32,500 nucleotides of DNA, taken from NCBI GenBank assembly GCA_025766275.1, contig JAFKAC010000082.1:1-32500 (forward strand), in the 5' to 3' direction. Below the pieces are notes generated by a model, which saw nothing but the letters and a program-made list of their open reading frames with translations, ran no database searches and had not been told where the DNA came from. The number at the start of each line of letters is the position of its first letter. Within the stretch, counting starts at the first letter, position 1. The DNA is from Lactarius indigo. Lineage: Eukaryota > Basidiomycota > Agaricomycetes > Russulales > Russulaceae. The position numbers were made by a program, and so were the translations under genes. This document shows positions 1-8,227 of the stretch, piece by piece.

Positions 1-303
1 GACCGAGCCATAGAGGAGGTGACATAGAAAATGTCATCGGCAGTGGCGGTGGGATCGTTAAAGTATACCACATGGTTGGCATGAAGGTTGGACCCACTAG
101 TGATATCGCCACCCCATTCACTAGGAACGTTAAGGGAGGTAAGGTCCACCCTAAGACTACCACCACGGAGGACTGTTGGAAGGCGTGGGGATATTGAGAC
201 TATCAGAAGTAATGTCAGCATAATCCGCTGTCGTTGAACATGACCGAACACTTACTTGATAGTAGACTGCATTCTTTACACCACAGTGAGAAGCAAGCAA
301 CAT
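1..303 (-). pseudogene. 5' part of Cys-rich spliced protein, cut by window edge and frameshifted
   Basis: This is the start of the leftward gene described in full at 6333-7541. The initiator ATG is at 303-301, exon 1 is 256-303, the 56-nt intron is 200-255 (GTAAGT donor), and exon 2 runs from 199 off the left edge. One C is missing at about 166 compared with the other copies, which shifts the frame roughly a dozen codons into exon 2. Because other indels of the same kind cluster in the first 3.9 kb, the break is more likely a sequence error than real decay. Confidence 0.8.
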
Positions 304-400
304 AGTAGTGACTCAGAAGAGGGGAGGGGTGAATGACTTACCTTGAAAGGTAATGGAGCGGAAGAGAGGAGGATGACGCTTCTGAGTCTAAATGGGGAGG

Positions 401-408
401 TTTATATA
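401..408 (-). promoter_or_regulatory. TATA box of leftward (Cys-rich protein) transcript
   Basis: TATATAAA on the minus strand, about 100 nt upstream of the ATG at 303. No ATG lies between the expected start site (around 370) and 303, so the ATG at 303 would be the first one in the transcript. A CRE-like TGACGTGA (420-427) and two copies of TTGACGTGGGAA (467-478, 505-516) lie just upstream. Confidence 0.7.
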
Positions 409-627
409 ACCACAACTCGTGACGTGACTGTCACAAAGGGATTCAATGAATTGACCGCTTATCTAGTTGACGTGGGAACTGTTTCATATCCATCAAGGGG
501 CGGATTGACGTGGGAAACACTTCTAGTGATTTGTTTCACCTTATCGTCCAATCATGTAAATCATTAGTAATAACAATTATTCATTTACACACGCTGTAAA
601 CAATGAGACAATCTACATTTGGTTATT

Positions 628-791
628 TTCCCGTGCCTGCTGCGCATTGTGTCATACACAGGATCCCTTTTCCCATGGTTGCTGCGCAATTATCTTCTTT
701 GGGGTGTTTGTTCCCATGATTGCTGCGCAATTCCCATGGTTGCTGTGCTTGGGGCTGTGCCCCTGCTTCTTTTTCCCGTGCCTGCTGTGCA
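628..791 (+). repeat. Five 19-bp phased repeats (iteron-like)
   Basis: Five degenerate copies of TTCCCRTGNYTGCTGYGCA start at 628, 670, 711, 731 and 773 (the fourth ends in GC rather than GCA). Start-to-start spacings are 42, 41, 20 and 42, all close to multiples of 21 bp, that is two DNA helical turns, so the copies would sit on one face of the helix. This suggests sites for a protein array, perhaps Rep or a host factor, next to the candidate origin. The function is inferred. Confidence 0.7.
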
Positions 792-940
792 GTTTCCTTT
801 TACAGGGTGTCTCAGTTCTGAATAAGGTTCTTGTCTCATTATTTTCGAAAGTGAGACACCTTCCCGAAATGGGTGCATTAAACCCAAAGATAGTAGTAAT
901 AAAGCCTTTTGAGGCAATGATCTGGGTAGATCTGTCTCAT

Positions 941-989
941 TCTCATTATCGACTAGGGGAGAATCTTAAGCCCCCTAGTCGATATGAGA
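941..989. other. Candidate rolling-circle origin hairpin
   Basis: An 18-bp stem with a single bulged T (946) pairs 941-959 with 972-989, leaving a 12-nt loop (960-971). On the virion-like (capsid-sense, minus) strand the loop reads GCTTAAGATTCT; the stretch TAAGATTCT matches the geminivirus nonanucleotide TAATATTAC at six of nine positions. It sits between divergent promoters and is flanked by repeats, as expected of a CRESS origin. The loop is not canonical, so the nick site is inferred. Confidence 0.65.
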
Positions 990-1335
990 CGTCCCCCATG
1001 TTATGTCCACAGCCTGAGTCCGTAGTCACTAGTCCTTAGGCTGATAGCTCTGAGCTGTCAGTGTGGCCCACAAGTAACACAGTACCAGCGCAATGAGGAG
1101 TATTGAGAGGGTTATCTCGTAGTTGGTCAAGAAGCTGTCAACCTATTGCGCACCATACATTAGTAATTGAGTGCACGGATGACTCAGGATGACGCAATTC
1201 ACCATGACACATTGGCATCAATTGTTTAGTAACAGACTTCACACGTTGTCATGTTACCATCAGACGTGTAGTAAGCGTGTGAGTCAGTGATGAGTAATGG
1301 TCATGTCCGGCAACTAGTTTGTTCCCCTTGTTGCC

Positions 1336-1344
1336 TATATATAT
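1336..1344 (+). promoter_or_regulatory. TATA box of Rep gene
   Basis: TATATATAT, 44 nt upstream of the first Rep ATG at 1388, leaving room for a short leader rich in CATC repeats. An AP-1-like TGAGTCA (1280-1286) lies upstream. Confidence 0.65.
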
Positions 1345-1387
1345 CGGCCATCTTTTCCGCAAATTCCCATCATCTCCATCAACAGCA

Positions 1388-3380
1388 ATGTCTTCCACTC
1401 CTCTCTTCTTCCCTTCTCCTTCTCCTTCTTACTCTTCCATTGCCAACACCCCAACTGGGGATAGCTTTGAGGACGGGGTTAGCCAACCCCCTCCTTGGAT
1501 TGGGCACCCATCTCTGTATGGGTACATTGGTGGACAAGAAGAGTTCCAACAACAACAAGCTGGACCATCTCGCTGGGGTGGTCATCTTGTGAGTCGTCAT
1601 TAACTGTCTCCGAAGCACTCTTAATCATCATATTTATATAGATGTCGTCCCTCTCGGAGCGAGGTGACCATGCTTCTCCTGGCCAGAACCCAGGTACTGG
1701 GCCTAGTGGAAGGGTGTCAGTTGAGGCTACTCCTTCCAGATCAAGGAGGGCCAATAGACGCTCCTCCTCTTCCTCCACAACCGGCCCTATGGCTGGGCGG
1801 TCTTCTAGACAACGCACTGTGGGGGACATGCAAGAGGGGGCACCCACCTCTAGGTCTAGTACACCTCTGGGGAGGTCTACCAATGCGGGGGAGAGGCAGC
1901 CCCAAGCAAGGATCAGAGGGGCAGGCTTCCTCACATATTCACAAGTGGGGGATGCAAACATTGACTTGGTTGAAGAACAAGTCGTAAACCCAAGATTAGA
2001 AAAACTAAAAGGTGAGTAAATATTCTACCCTATTTCAGGTCCATTCTAACCACATAACCTTTTCAGCTTGGGCAGCGGTGGAAGAGACCCACCAGGATGA
2101 GGGTAGACACTGGCATGTTTATCCATTTCAAATCGTCTCTTCAAATCAGAGGGCACACCCTCTTTGATATCAAGACTTTGGATGGGCGCACCTTGCATCC
2201 AAATATCAAGCCATCAAGGTGCAGCAAAGTAGATCTTAGGAGGATCTGGGAGTACCTGAACAAAACAGGGAATCCCTTAAAAGGGACATGGACAATGGAC
2301 ATGTGCGTACTGATATTTTTACTTGTAAATGTTCTATTACTAACTAGTTGAAAAGCCCCCCAGAGAAGAAGAACGCCTACAGAGATGCTCTCTTGTGCGA
2401 CACAAGGGAGGCATTCCTAGACACCATCAAGCAAGGGGATGCCAGGTCTTATGTCATATATCATGACAAGATCTTGTCCTTCGCAGACAAGAATTTTGCG
2501 CCTGTCCAGGAGGAGTATGAGCCTCCATTCATTAACTTCACAGACATACCAGAAGAAGTGACAAACTGGCTGTCTGAAGAGTTCCCTAAGAGGGATAGGC
2601 CAAAGTCCTTGGTTCTATGGGGGCCAAGTCGCACTGGCAAAACATCTTGGGCAAGATCATTGGTGAGTAAATGTTCAGTCTTCATTTTTTGCTTTTAACT
2701 AACCCTAACCTTAGGGCCCACATTGCTATATGAACACTTGGTGGAATGCCGACAAGATGGATTCCACTAAGGATTATGTCATCTTTGATGACATCAATTT
2801 TGACTCGTTTTCGGGGTGGCAGGCTTTCTTTGGTAAGCAAGATCATTCTTCTGTGCTATACTTGTTCCTGATTAGTTTTGAAGGCGCACAACAGGAGTTT
2901 GAGATGACAGACAAGTATAGGGGGAAGAGGACGGTCCGCAACTGGGGTAAGCCATGTATTTGGCTCAACAACAAGGACCCCAGGGAGGATCAACCTCAGT
3001 GGAAGAGGGATTGGCTCGATGCCAATTGTGTGGTGGTCTATTTGGACCATCCCCTCTATTCACTGGAGGCCCCTGAAGTACCACCAACTCCAGTACCATT
3101 GGTCGCTGAAGAAGACACCAGGGTTGCTATGACCCCACAGCAAGGAACTCCTGATCATTTTGAAGACTATATCAGGAGGGCCAATGCGGAGTTTGATGAG
3201 TTTGACTCTTTCATTTTTGGTAGGAGGAATTATCTTGACACTGTGAAGGAGCATGCTAAGCACTTGTATCAAAAGGACGCATTTAATGGACTTAGACCTA
3301 TAGAATTAGATACTGTATTATTTAATAGGTCTTGGGATAAGTGGATGAACACTTATTCTGATGTCAATGAATTAGATTAG
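1388..3380 (+). pseudogene. rep: Replication-associated protein (Rep), frameshifted copy
   Basis: Same gene as the intact copy at 8626-10623. Exons: 1388-1588, 1642-2011, 2067-2302, 2356-2662, 2715-2832, 2884-3380. Two differences matter. Three bases (one CTT of a CTTCTT run) are missing at about 1926, removing one Phe from motif I. Two bases (one GT of a GTGT run) are missing at about 2116, directly after the His-Trp-His motif, shifting the frame so that the helicase domain would not be read. Both are contractions of short repeats, the usual signature of long-read error, so the break may not be biological. Confidence 0.85.
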
Positions 3381-3391
3381 TGTCTTGAAAA

Positions 3392-3397
3392 AATAAA
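3392..3397 (+). terminator. Poly(A) signal of Rep
   Basis: AATAAA 12 nt after the Rep stop codon, in an A-rich run. Confidence 0.6.
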
Positions 3398-3536
3398 AAA
3401 ACCTCATTTCGCAAACTTGACATATTGTCTTGTCAGTTTTACTTGATGAGATTATACAACTTACCTTTTCATGTAAGCATACTTATCGTCGCTTGCTAAT
3501 AACATGGACTCGAAGAGAGGCTCGCGAAATCGCTTG

Positions 3537-3605
3537 ATGACTTGAAGCGTTTCCCTTTCAACAATAAGACGTTTAGTTTCACTCTCTTTCCAAAGTGCTT
3601 TTCAT

Positions 3606-3639
<34 letters not shown>

Positions 3640-3908
3640 TCGCCAATATTTAGCTTAGATGGAGTTCACCACCCATTTTGAGCTGCATTCCCAAACTAAC
3701 TCGACTCTTCGAGAGCGCATCACAGAAGCACCAGTTGTCCATGCCAAAGACGGGATTCTCACCCTCTATGACGCTCCATTCCAGGAGACTTGTGCACGGT
3801 CTGACGCGGAAGACGCTTCTCTAAATTACAACTCGGACAGCCAAGGACTGCCAGATTTTAAATTTGAGCTTTTCCCGCTTCACTCGCAGTTACTAGGGAA
3901 TCCTTGTT

Positions 3909-3941
<33 letters not shown>

Positions 3942-3975
3942 GTTCAGCGGGTAGTCTCACCCGATTTGAGGTCAA
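3537..3975 (-). rRNA. 28S rRNA 5' fragment (D1 region) with ITS2-like remnant
   Basis: The minus strand reads as the 5' end of a fungal 28S gene, from the TTGACCTCAAATC start (3975) through the ITS4/LR0R primer region, the D1 core and the stretch around GAAAGGGAAACGCTTGAAGTCA (ending about 3537). AT-rich DNA further left (3398-3536) may be the start of D2. To the right, 3976 to about 4110 looks like the end of ITS2, with a TCGTG-TTTT-CACGA hairpin and a CCCCCTTTAGGGGG-type helix. There is no 5.8S and no rest of 28S, so it cannot make a ribosomal RNA. Three indels here (T lost at 3655, T gained at 3697, G lost at 3896) hit conserved rRNA positions that the other units keep. Confidence 0.92.
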
Positions 3976-4182
3976 GGGTGAGTCCCACGCTTTTTATTTT
4001 TATTTTTATTTTTCGTGTTTTCACGAAGACATTTAAAACCCCCATCCCCCTAAAGGGGGCCTGCGCTGGTAGGCGTGTGTGTTATATAGTTCATGCTTTT
4101 ATTCTGACTAAAACGGTTTTAAACGACATAATTTACACGTTTCGTTTGGTTACACTTTATATGTTTCCCATAATACAAGCAC

Positions 4183-4188
4183 TTTATT
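4183..4188 (-). terminator. Poly(A) signal of capsid transcript
   Basis: AATAAA on the minus strand, 28 nt past the capsid stop. With the Rep signal at 3392 it brackets the rDNA fragment. Confidence 0.6.
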
Positions 4189-4215
4189 CATCACATTCAT
4201 TCTATTTACGTCAAT

Positions 4216-5748
4216 TTAACTACGTCGTCCCCATTTGGGACGCCTCTGACGAGCATTTAACATACTCTTTGGCATTTCTTTCCACCACATGTTGAACTCC
4301 GGCTGGAACATCATCGCCTGTTTGTCCGCCCAATAATTGGTCATCTTGTTTAGGTCTTCTGGTCCCACTTCACCAGCATTCTGTGCTGCGTGGTTACGCT
4401 CTTTCTCTCTGACCTTCTTGACTTTTTTGCGATTGTGACGGAGTGCGGATATCATCGCATCGCGCAATTGAACATGCTCATGTGAAACTTCGTCATCATC
4501 TGTTGTACTGTCTTCGCTGGAATCATCACCGCCTCTAAGATGCAAAGGAGACCGGTCGCGTAGTTTCATTTTGCTCCCACTGGCCTGTGGCTGTGAACCT
4601 TCTCCACCTTCACCGGGCTCGGGTTCCGCAATAAGTGGTACTTCTTCAGTATCTACGTCGGGGTATGCAAATTTATCACTGAAATGACTCCCTTCGCGCA
4701 TAAAAACAATAGGCCGGTTGTCATCTTTGGCTTCCTCTTCCATACGTTTCAAATCGTCGTCTGGATTGTTCTTGATGAATGAAGGTAATTTAACCTTAGG
4801 AGGGCGCCACTGTTCTGTGGCTGGTGTTATAATATACATGACAAAGATCTTACGATCTGATCTTCTGTCGCTGTCAGGGAACGGATATTTGACCATATGT
4901 TCTCCGAATGTCACAGGAGGATACTTCAATGTTGTATACATCCTACGGAAGAAATTCCATTTAAAGGTCTTTGACTGCCTCTTTCGGTTGCTTATAAATC
5001 TACGCTTGTCGGCCAAAATGGTGATATTGGGTGCAGTCATTCTCATGTTCATCATCTCATCATGGAATGTTTGGTCTCTGGCCTGCATTTGACGAGCAAA
5101 CAAAGGCGCGAATTGATCCGTGAGTGCCGCAGATTGGATGGTACCATCCATATTTGCATTGACTTCACTCATCACCGTCGCATTTGGGGAGAAGTATCCC
5201 ATCTGGAGTTTGTCCGTGGCTGCATGGCTGGTGTTAGGAGTACCGAGGACACCTTGAAGCTCACTAGGAGATTGGAATACTATCATCCTAACGCGAAATC
5301 CGCTTTTAGGATTGACCACGAATGTGGTCTTTATTTGGATACCCATGACACGAACCATATCACTTCTTCTTCTCCAATATCTTCTTCGATCTTGTAGATC
5401 AAACGATGCTCTCTCGAGATCACTGATAAGATAATTGGAACAGACAGCAAGACAAGGCACAGCGGTCTTGGGCACGTGTGCCGTCGTCACGTGTTCGTAT
5501 AGATCCGCTCCGTTCTCATCTTTCAAGGTCCGACTTATCTTACTCAGAGGAGCACGTGAGGGACGCCTTGAAGTTTTGCTATATTTTCTTCGGTTATAGT
5601 TACTCCTACGATGTACTCTTCCCCCGCCACGTTTATAGTTTTGCCACTTGCGCTTTCGCCGTATAGTTTGACGCCTGCCTTTATAGGAACGACGTACAGT
5701 GCGACGTACATTCGCACCTCGCCTTTTGTATGTACCATAACGAGCCAT
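4216..5748 (-). CDS. cp: Capsid protein (CRESS-virus type)
   Basis: 510-aa protein. Residues 1-70 contain 29 Arg/Lys, the DNA-binding and nuclear-import arm typical of CRESS capsids. Residues about 130-315 alternate strand-like hydrophobic and polar stretches; a segment near 240-310 (NITILADKRRFIS, then a Trp/Phe-rich basic stretch, then IFVMYIITPA) is laid out like the C-terminal jelly-roll strands of genomovirus capsids. After that comes an unusual tail: an acidic stretch at 362-422, a Lys/Arg cluster at 439-451, a Trp-rich segment (YWADK, MWWKE) and a basic end. Genomovirus capsids are usually near 300 aa, so the roughly 190-residue tail is extra. The ATG has a strong context (A at -3, G at +4), with an in-frame stop two codons upstream. 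The family call rests on composition, position and pattern, not on an alignment. Confidence 0.85.
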   Translation of the reverse strand: MARYGTYKRRGANVRRTVRRSYKGRRQTIRRKRKWQNYKRGGGRVHRRSNYNRRKYSKTSRRPSRAPLSKISRTLKDENGADLYEHVTTAHVPKTAVPCLAVCSNYLISDLERASFDLQDRRRYWRRRSDMVRVMGIQIKTTFVVNPKSGFRVRMIVFQSPSELQGVLGTPNTSHAATDKLQMGYFSPNATVMSEVNANMDGTIQSAALTDQFAPLFARQMQARDQTFHDEMMNMRMTAPNITILADKRRFISNRKRQSKTFKWNFFRRMYTTLKYPPVTFGEHMVKYPFPDSDRRSDRKIFVMYIITPATEQWRPPKVKLPSFIKNNPDDDLKRMEEEAKDDNRPIVFMREGSHFSDKFAYPDVDTEEVPLIAEPEPGEGGEGSQPQASGSKMKLRDRSPLHLRGGDDSSEDSTTDDDEVSHEHVQLRDAMISALRHNRKKVKKVREKERNHAAQNAGEVGPEDLNKMTNYWADKQAMMFQPEFNMWWKEMPKSMLNARQRRPKWGRRS

Positions 5749-5999
5749 CTTCTATTACTACCTCCCCTGAAGGTCGGATTACCACTAGAATTGACGAAGA
5801 AAGATGTCGAGGCGGGTTCAGAAAAATGAGTCCAATAATAATCGCTTACAGGGCTAGAATAACCAGCAATCTCAAGGCGTTGTCTATAATCACTGTAATG
5901 TAATGCAAGTAGAGTCTGTGCAACGTCACGAAAATCGATAGTGTGATGATTAGGATATATCCAACGTTCTGTGTTGTATATGTGATGGGTTAAACTCAT
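5544..5999 (-). CDS. 151-aa ORF overlapping capsid start
   Basis: Starts at ATG 5999, about 37 nt after a CTATTTAAG TATA-like box, and its last 205 nt overlap the start of the capsid gene in another frame. The protein is mixed alpha/beta in character, Tyr/Val-rich, with no signal peptide or clear membrane segment. Its position resembles geminivirus V2/precoat genes, which lie just upstream of and overlap the capsid gene, but I see no sequence motif tying it to them. Its ATG context is weak (T at -3), and there is no other ATG in any frame between 5999 and the capsid ATG at 5748, which fits leaky scanning on one mRNA. Function unknown. Confidence 0.6.
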   Translation of the reverse strand: MSLTHHIYNTERWIYPNHHTIDFRDVAQTLLALHYSDYRQRLEIAGYSSPVSDYYWTHFSEPASTSFFVNSSGNPTFRGGSNRRWLVMVHTKGEVRMYVALYVVPIKAGVKLYGESASGKTINVAGEEYIVGVTITEENIAKLQGVPHVLL

Positions 6000-6035
6000 C
6001 AAGAAACGGGTTCATGTTACATCGAACCTTACGGT

Positions 6036-6044
6036 CTTAAATAG
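6036..6044 (-). promoter_or_regulatory. TATA-like box for 151-aa ORF / capsid mRNA
   Basis: CTATTTAAG on the minus strand, about 37 nt upstream of the ATG at 5999. An E-box CACGTG lies further upstream (6073-6078). Confidence 0.5.
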
Positions 6045-6145
6045 TGGACCAAAGTCCTTATTATCTCACGGTCACGTGCACTTCTCAGAGGTACTAATAC
6101 ATACCCTTCACGAAACAAAAAAGAAATTAGTGTCCAATGAACTAG

Positions 6146-6568
6146 CTAATACATGCTTTCATTGTCACTGTACTGAGACGCTATGTCCGTTTCCTCTTCA
6201 TCTGACCGCACCGTTTCAGCCAGTATTGACCGCCTCAAGGCAGTCAGCCTGGTTGCCCTACGCATAGAGGTTATTTCCATTCCTACTGCTGCAGATATCT
6301 CCTCCCAGGGCCGATCGAGGTCTATGTTAGCCTTAAAGAGTCGATCGAGGAGGTCCGTCAATTCGGACCCGCTTAGCCCTATCAGGGTTTCTACGAGGGG
6401 GGGTAGGGGATGGCCTTGTCTTCGACTTTCCTCTACGAGTGTCTCCTTTGCCAGGAGCAGGTCCCACCCCGTCTTCGCTGGGCGCAGGGGATGGTTCGGG
6501 GGGCGGGGGTATGGTCGGGGAGACATCCTCCTTTCCCTCGCAAGAGTCCTCCTCTCTGATGTGGACAT
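6146..6568 (-). CDS. 140-aa Arg-rich/acidic ORF overlapping Cys-rich gene
   Basis: Starts at an ATG with A at -3 (6568) and overlaps the end of the Cys-rich gene by 236 nt in another frame. The open frame continues upstream of this ATG to beyond 6814, but that stretch looks like the shadow of the other gene. The N-terminus is Arg/Pro-rich; residues about 45-105 look like amphipathic helices (Leu-rich, LVETLIGLSGSELTDLLDRL); the C-terminus is acidic and ends with YSDNESMY. It could be a separate protein or the end of a frameshifted product of the upstream gene; no consensus donor (GTRAGT) occurs in the overlap that would join the frames by splicing. Function unknown. Confidence 0.5.
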   Translation of the reverse strand: MSTSERRTLARERRMSPRPYPRPPNHPLRPAKTGWDLLLAKETLVEESRRQGHPLPPLVETLIGLSGSELTDLLDRLFKANIDLDRPWEEISAAVGMEITSMRRATRLTALRRSILAETVRSDEEETDIASQYSDNESMY

Positions 6569-7541
6569 GGTCCGAGGTAGACTCCCTGAGTGGAGGGAGG
6601 GTAGTGCCCCTGGCACCACAGGAGCACGTGCAGGGCTGACAGGTGTCGGATTCTTCGTGGAAGAATCTCTTCCAATCAAACTTGGTGGGGGTGAGCTCAG
6701 GTCCCAGTAACCTGAACTTATCGGCGAGGAGGGCAGCAGCGATGTTGGGGTCTTTTGTAAGGAGCTCTCGCTCAGCTCTTGTGGGCATATTGATGTCAGA
6801 TGGGTACTGACCAATGGTGATGAGGGAGGGAGGGACCTCCCATCTCCCTGATCTATTGGCGATAATGGGCCCCTCCAAGGAGGAGCCTTATCTCTATTAG
6901 TATATATACAATAAAAAGAAACGTTAAAGACTCACATAGTGCGAGGTTGGGATGGGTGATGGGGAAGGTCTTCTGGTTCCCCCCACAGGCGGGACAGGTG
7001 ACCCACTCGGAGGGGGCGCATAGCCACTGATTGGTAGTTCTTCCGTTAGCAACGGCGCAAGTGGGAGCCTTGCTAAGTCGCCGGATCCACATGGGAGTCC
7101 AGTGACCGCAGACGGGACAACCGGAGTATCCCAAGACACTGACCTTTGGGATCTCTCTGCCGACGATGGGAGAGTGGGACCAGTCATCCTCTCTATTTGG
7201 TCTATAGACATCTGAGGGGAAGGCTGCGAAAAACCAAGACCGAGCCATAGAGGAGGTGACATAGAAAATGTCATCGGCAGTGGCGGTGGGATCGTTAAAG
7301 TATACCACATGGTTGGCATGAAGGTTGGACCCACTAGTGATATCGCCACCCCATTCACTAGGAACGTTAAGGGAGGTAAGGTCCACCCTAAGACTACCAC
7401 CACCGGAGGACTGTTGGAAGGCGTGGGGATATTGAGACTATCAGAAGTAATGTCAGCATAATCCGCTGTCGTTGAACATGACCGAACACTTACTTGATAG
7501 TAGACTGCATTCTTTACACCACAGTGAGAAGCAAGCAACAT
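6333..7541 (-). CDS. Cys-rich, probably zinc-binding protein, three exons
   Basis: Exons 7494-7541, 6936-7437 and 6333-6886 give 367 aa. Introns are 7438-7493 (56 nt, GTAAGT) and 6887-6935 (49 nt, GTGAGT, branch TACTAAT about 10 nt before AAG); phases match at both joins, and the second join is the only nearby acceptor that enters the long third-exon frame. Cys pairs at 123/126 (CPVC) and 164/167 (CPAC), with single Cys at 143 and 156, look like a zinc ribbon or treble clef; a second cluster CxxCxCxC is at 266-273. Residues from about 290 are acidic, then Pro-rich, then basic with RRNPDRAKRVR, a possible nuclear signal. The ATG at 7541 is the first after the TATA box at 7639. Not recognised as a known viral family; a regulatory or silencing-suppressor role would be speculation. 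Confidence 0.7.
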
Positions 7542-7638
7542 AGTAGTGACTCAGAAGAGGGGAGGGGTGAATGACTTACCTTGAAAGGTAATGGAGCGGA
7601 AGAGAGGAGGATGACGCTTCTGAGTCTAAATGGGGAGG

Positions 7639-7646
7639 TTTATATA
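7639..7646 (-). promoter_or_regulatory. TATA box of leftward transcript
   Basis: TATATAAA on the minus strand, about 100 nt upstream of ATG 7541; same context as at 401. Confidence 0.7.
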
Positions 7647-7865
7647 ACCACAACTCGTGACGTGACTGTCACAAAGGGATTCAATGAATTGACCGCTTAT
7701 CTAGTTGACGTGGGAACTGTTTCATATCCATCAAGGGGCGGATTGACGTGGGAAACACTTCTAGTGATTTGTTTCACCTTATCGTCCAATCATGTAAATC
7801 ATTAGTAATAACAATTATTCATTTACACACGCTGTAAACAATGAGACAATCTACATTTGGTTATT

Positions 7866-8029
7866 TTCCCGTGCCTGCTGCGCATTGTGTCATACACAGG
7901 ATCCCTTTTCCCATGGTTGCTGCGCAATTATCTTCTTTGGGGTGTTTGTTCCCATGATTGCTGCGCAATTCCCATGGTTGCTGTGCTTGGGGCTGTGCCC
8001 CTGCTTCTTTTTCCCGTGCCTGCTGTGCA
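7866..8029 (+). repeat. Five 19-bp phased repeats (iteron-like)
   Basis: Same five repeats as at 628-791, starting at 7866, 7908, 7949, 7969 and 8011, with the 21/42-bp spacing kept. Confidence 0.7.
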
Positions 8030-8178
8030 GTTTCCTTTTACAGGGTGTCTCAGTTCTGAATAAGGTTCTTGTCTCATTATTTTCGAAAGTGAGACACCTT
8101 CCCGAAATGGGTGCATTAAACCCAAAGATAGTAGTAATAAAGCCTTTTGAGGCAATGATCTGGGTAGATCTGTCTCAT

Positions 8179-8227
8179 TCTCATTATCGACTAGGGGAGA
8201 ATCTTAAGCCCCCTAGTCGATATGAGA
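8179..8227. other. Candidate rolling-circle origin hairpin
   Basis: Identical to the hairpin at 941-989: 18-bp stem, one bulged T, 12-nt loop at 8198-8209. Confidence 0.65.

Larger units (their letters stand above)
409..1335. promoter_or_regulatory. Divergent control region with candidate origin
   Basis: No convincing gene lies here; the small ORFs it contains lack protein-like composition and overlap repeats. It separates the two divergent transcription units, the position of the large intergenic region in geminiviruses. In order it holds: bZIP-like TGACGTG sites (420, 467, 505); six TGAGAC/GTCTCA hexamers (604, 809, 833, 852, 934, 985); five 19-bp repeats (628-791); a 9-bp inverted repeat GGTGTCTCA (806-814) / TGAGACACC (852-860); a long hairpin (941-989); a near-palindrome (1041-1061); AP-1/CRE-like sites (1180, 1190, 1280); and the Rep TATA box. 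The same region recurs in every unit at 7647-8573, 14891-15817, 22135-23061 and 29379-30305. Confidence 0.75.

Noticed and set aside
312..341. Possible leader intron with a GTAAGT donor upstream of the leftward ATG
   Set aside because: The nearest AG would make a 30-nt intron, too short; later acceptors remove the good start codon.
647..1039. 130-aa and nearby small ORFs in the control region
   Set aside because: They run through the 19-bp repeats and the hairpin, have hydrophobic low-complexity composition dictated by the repeats, and have no promoter context.
3659..3910. 83-aa plus-strand ORF antisense to 28S in the first unit
   Set aside because: Exists only because of the indels in this copy; the other units do not have it, and the DNA is an rRNA fragment.
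4718..5397. Plus-strand ORFs of 124 and 111 aa opposite the capsid gene
   Set aside because: Shadows of the capsid reading frame, with no promoter and no protein-like features.
6183..6710. 175-aa plus-strand ORF opposite the Cys-rich and 140-aa genes
   Set aside because: Antisense to two better-supported overlapping frames; its Ser/Arg/Gly-rich composition reflects the complementary GC-rich strand.
6924..7541. Unspliced 205-aa reading of the Cys-rich gene start
   Set aside because: It reads through a GTAAGT intron into a Pro/Ser-rich alternative frame; splicing enters the frame with the paired Cys motifs in correct phase.
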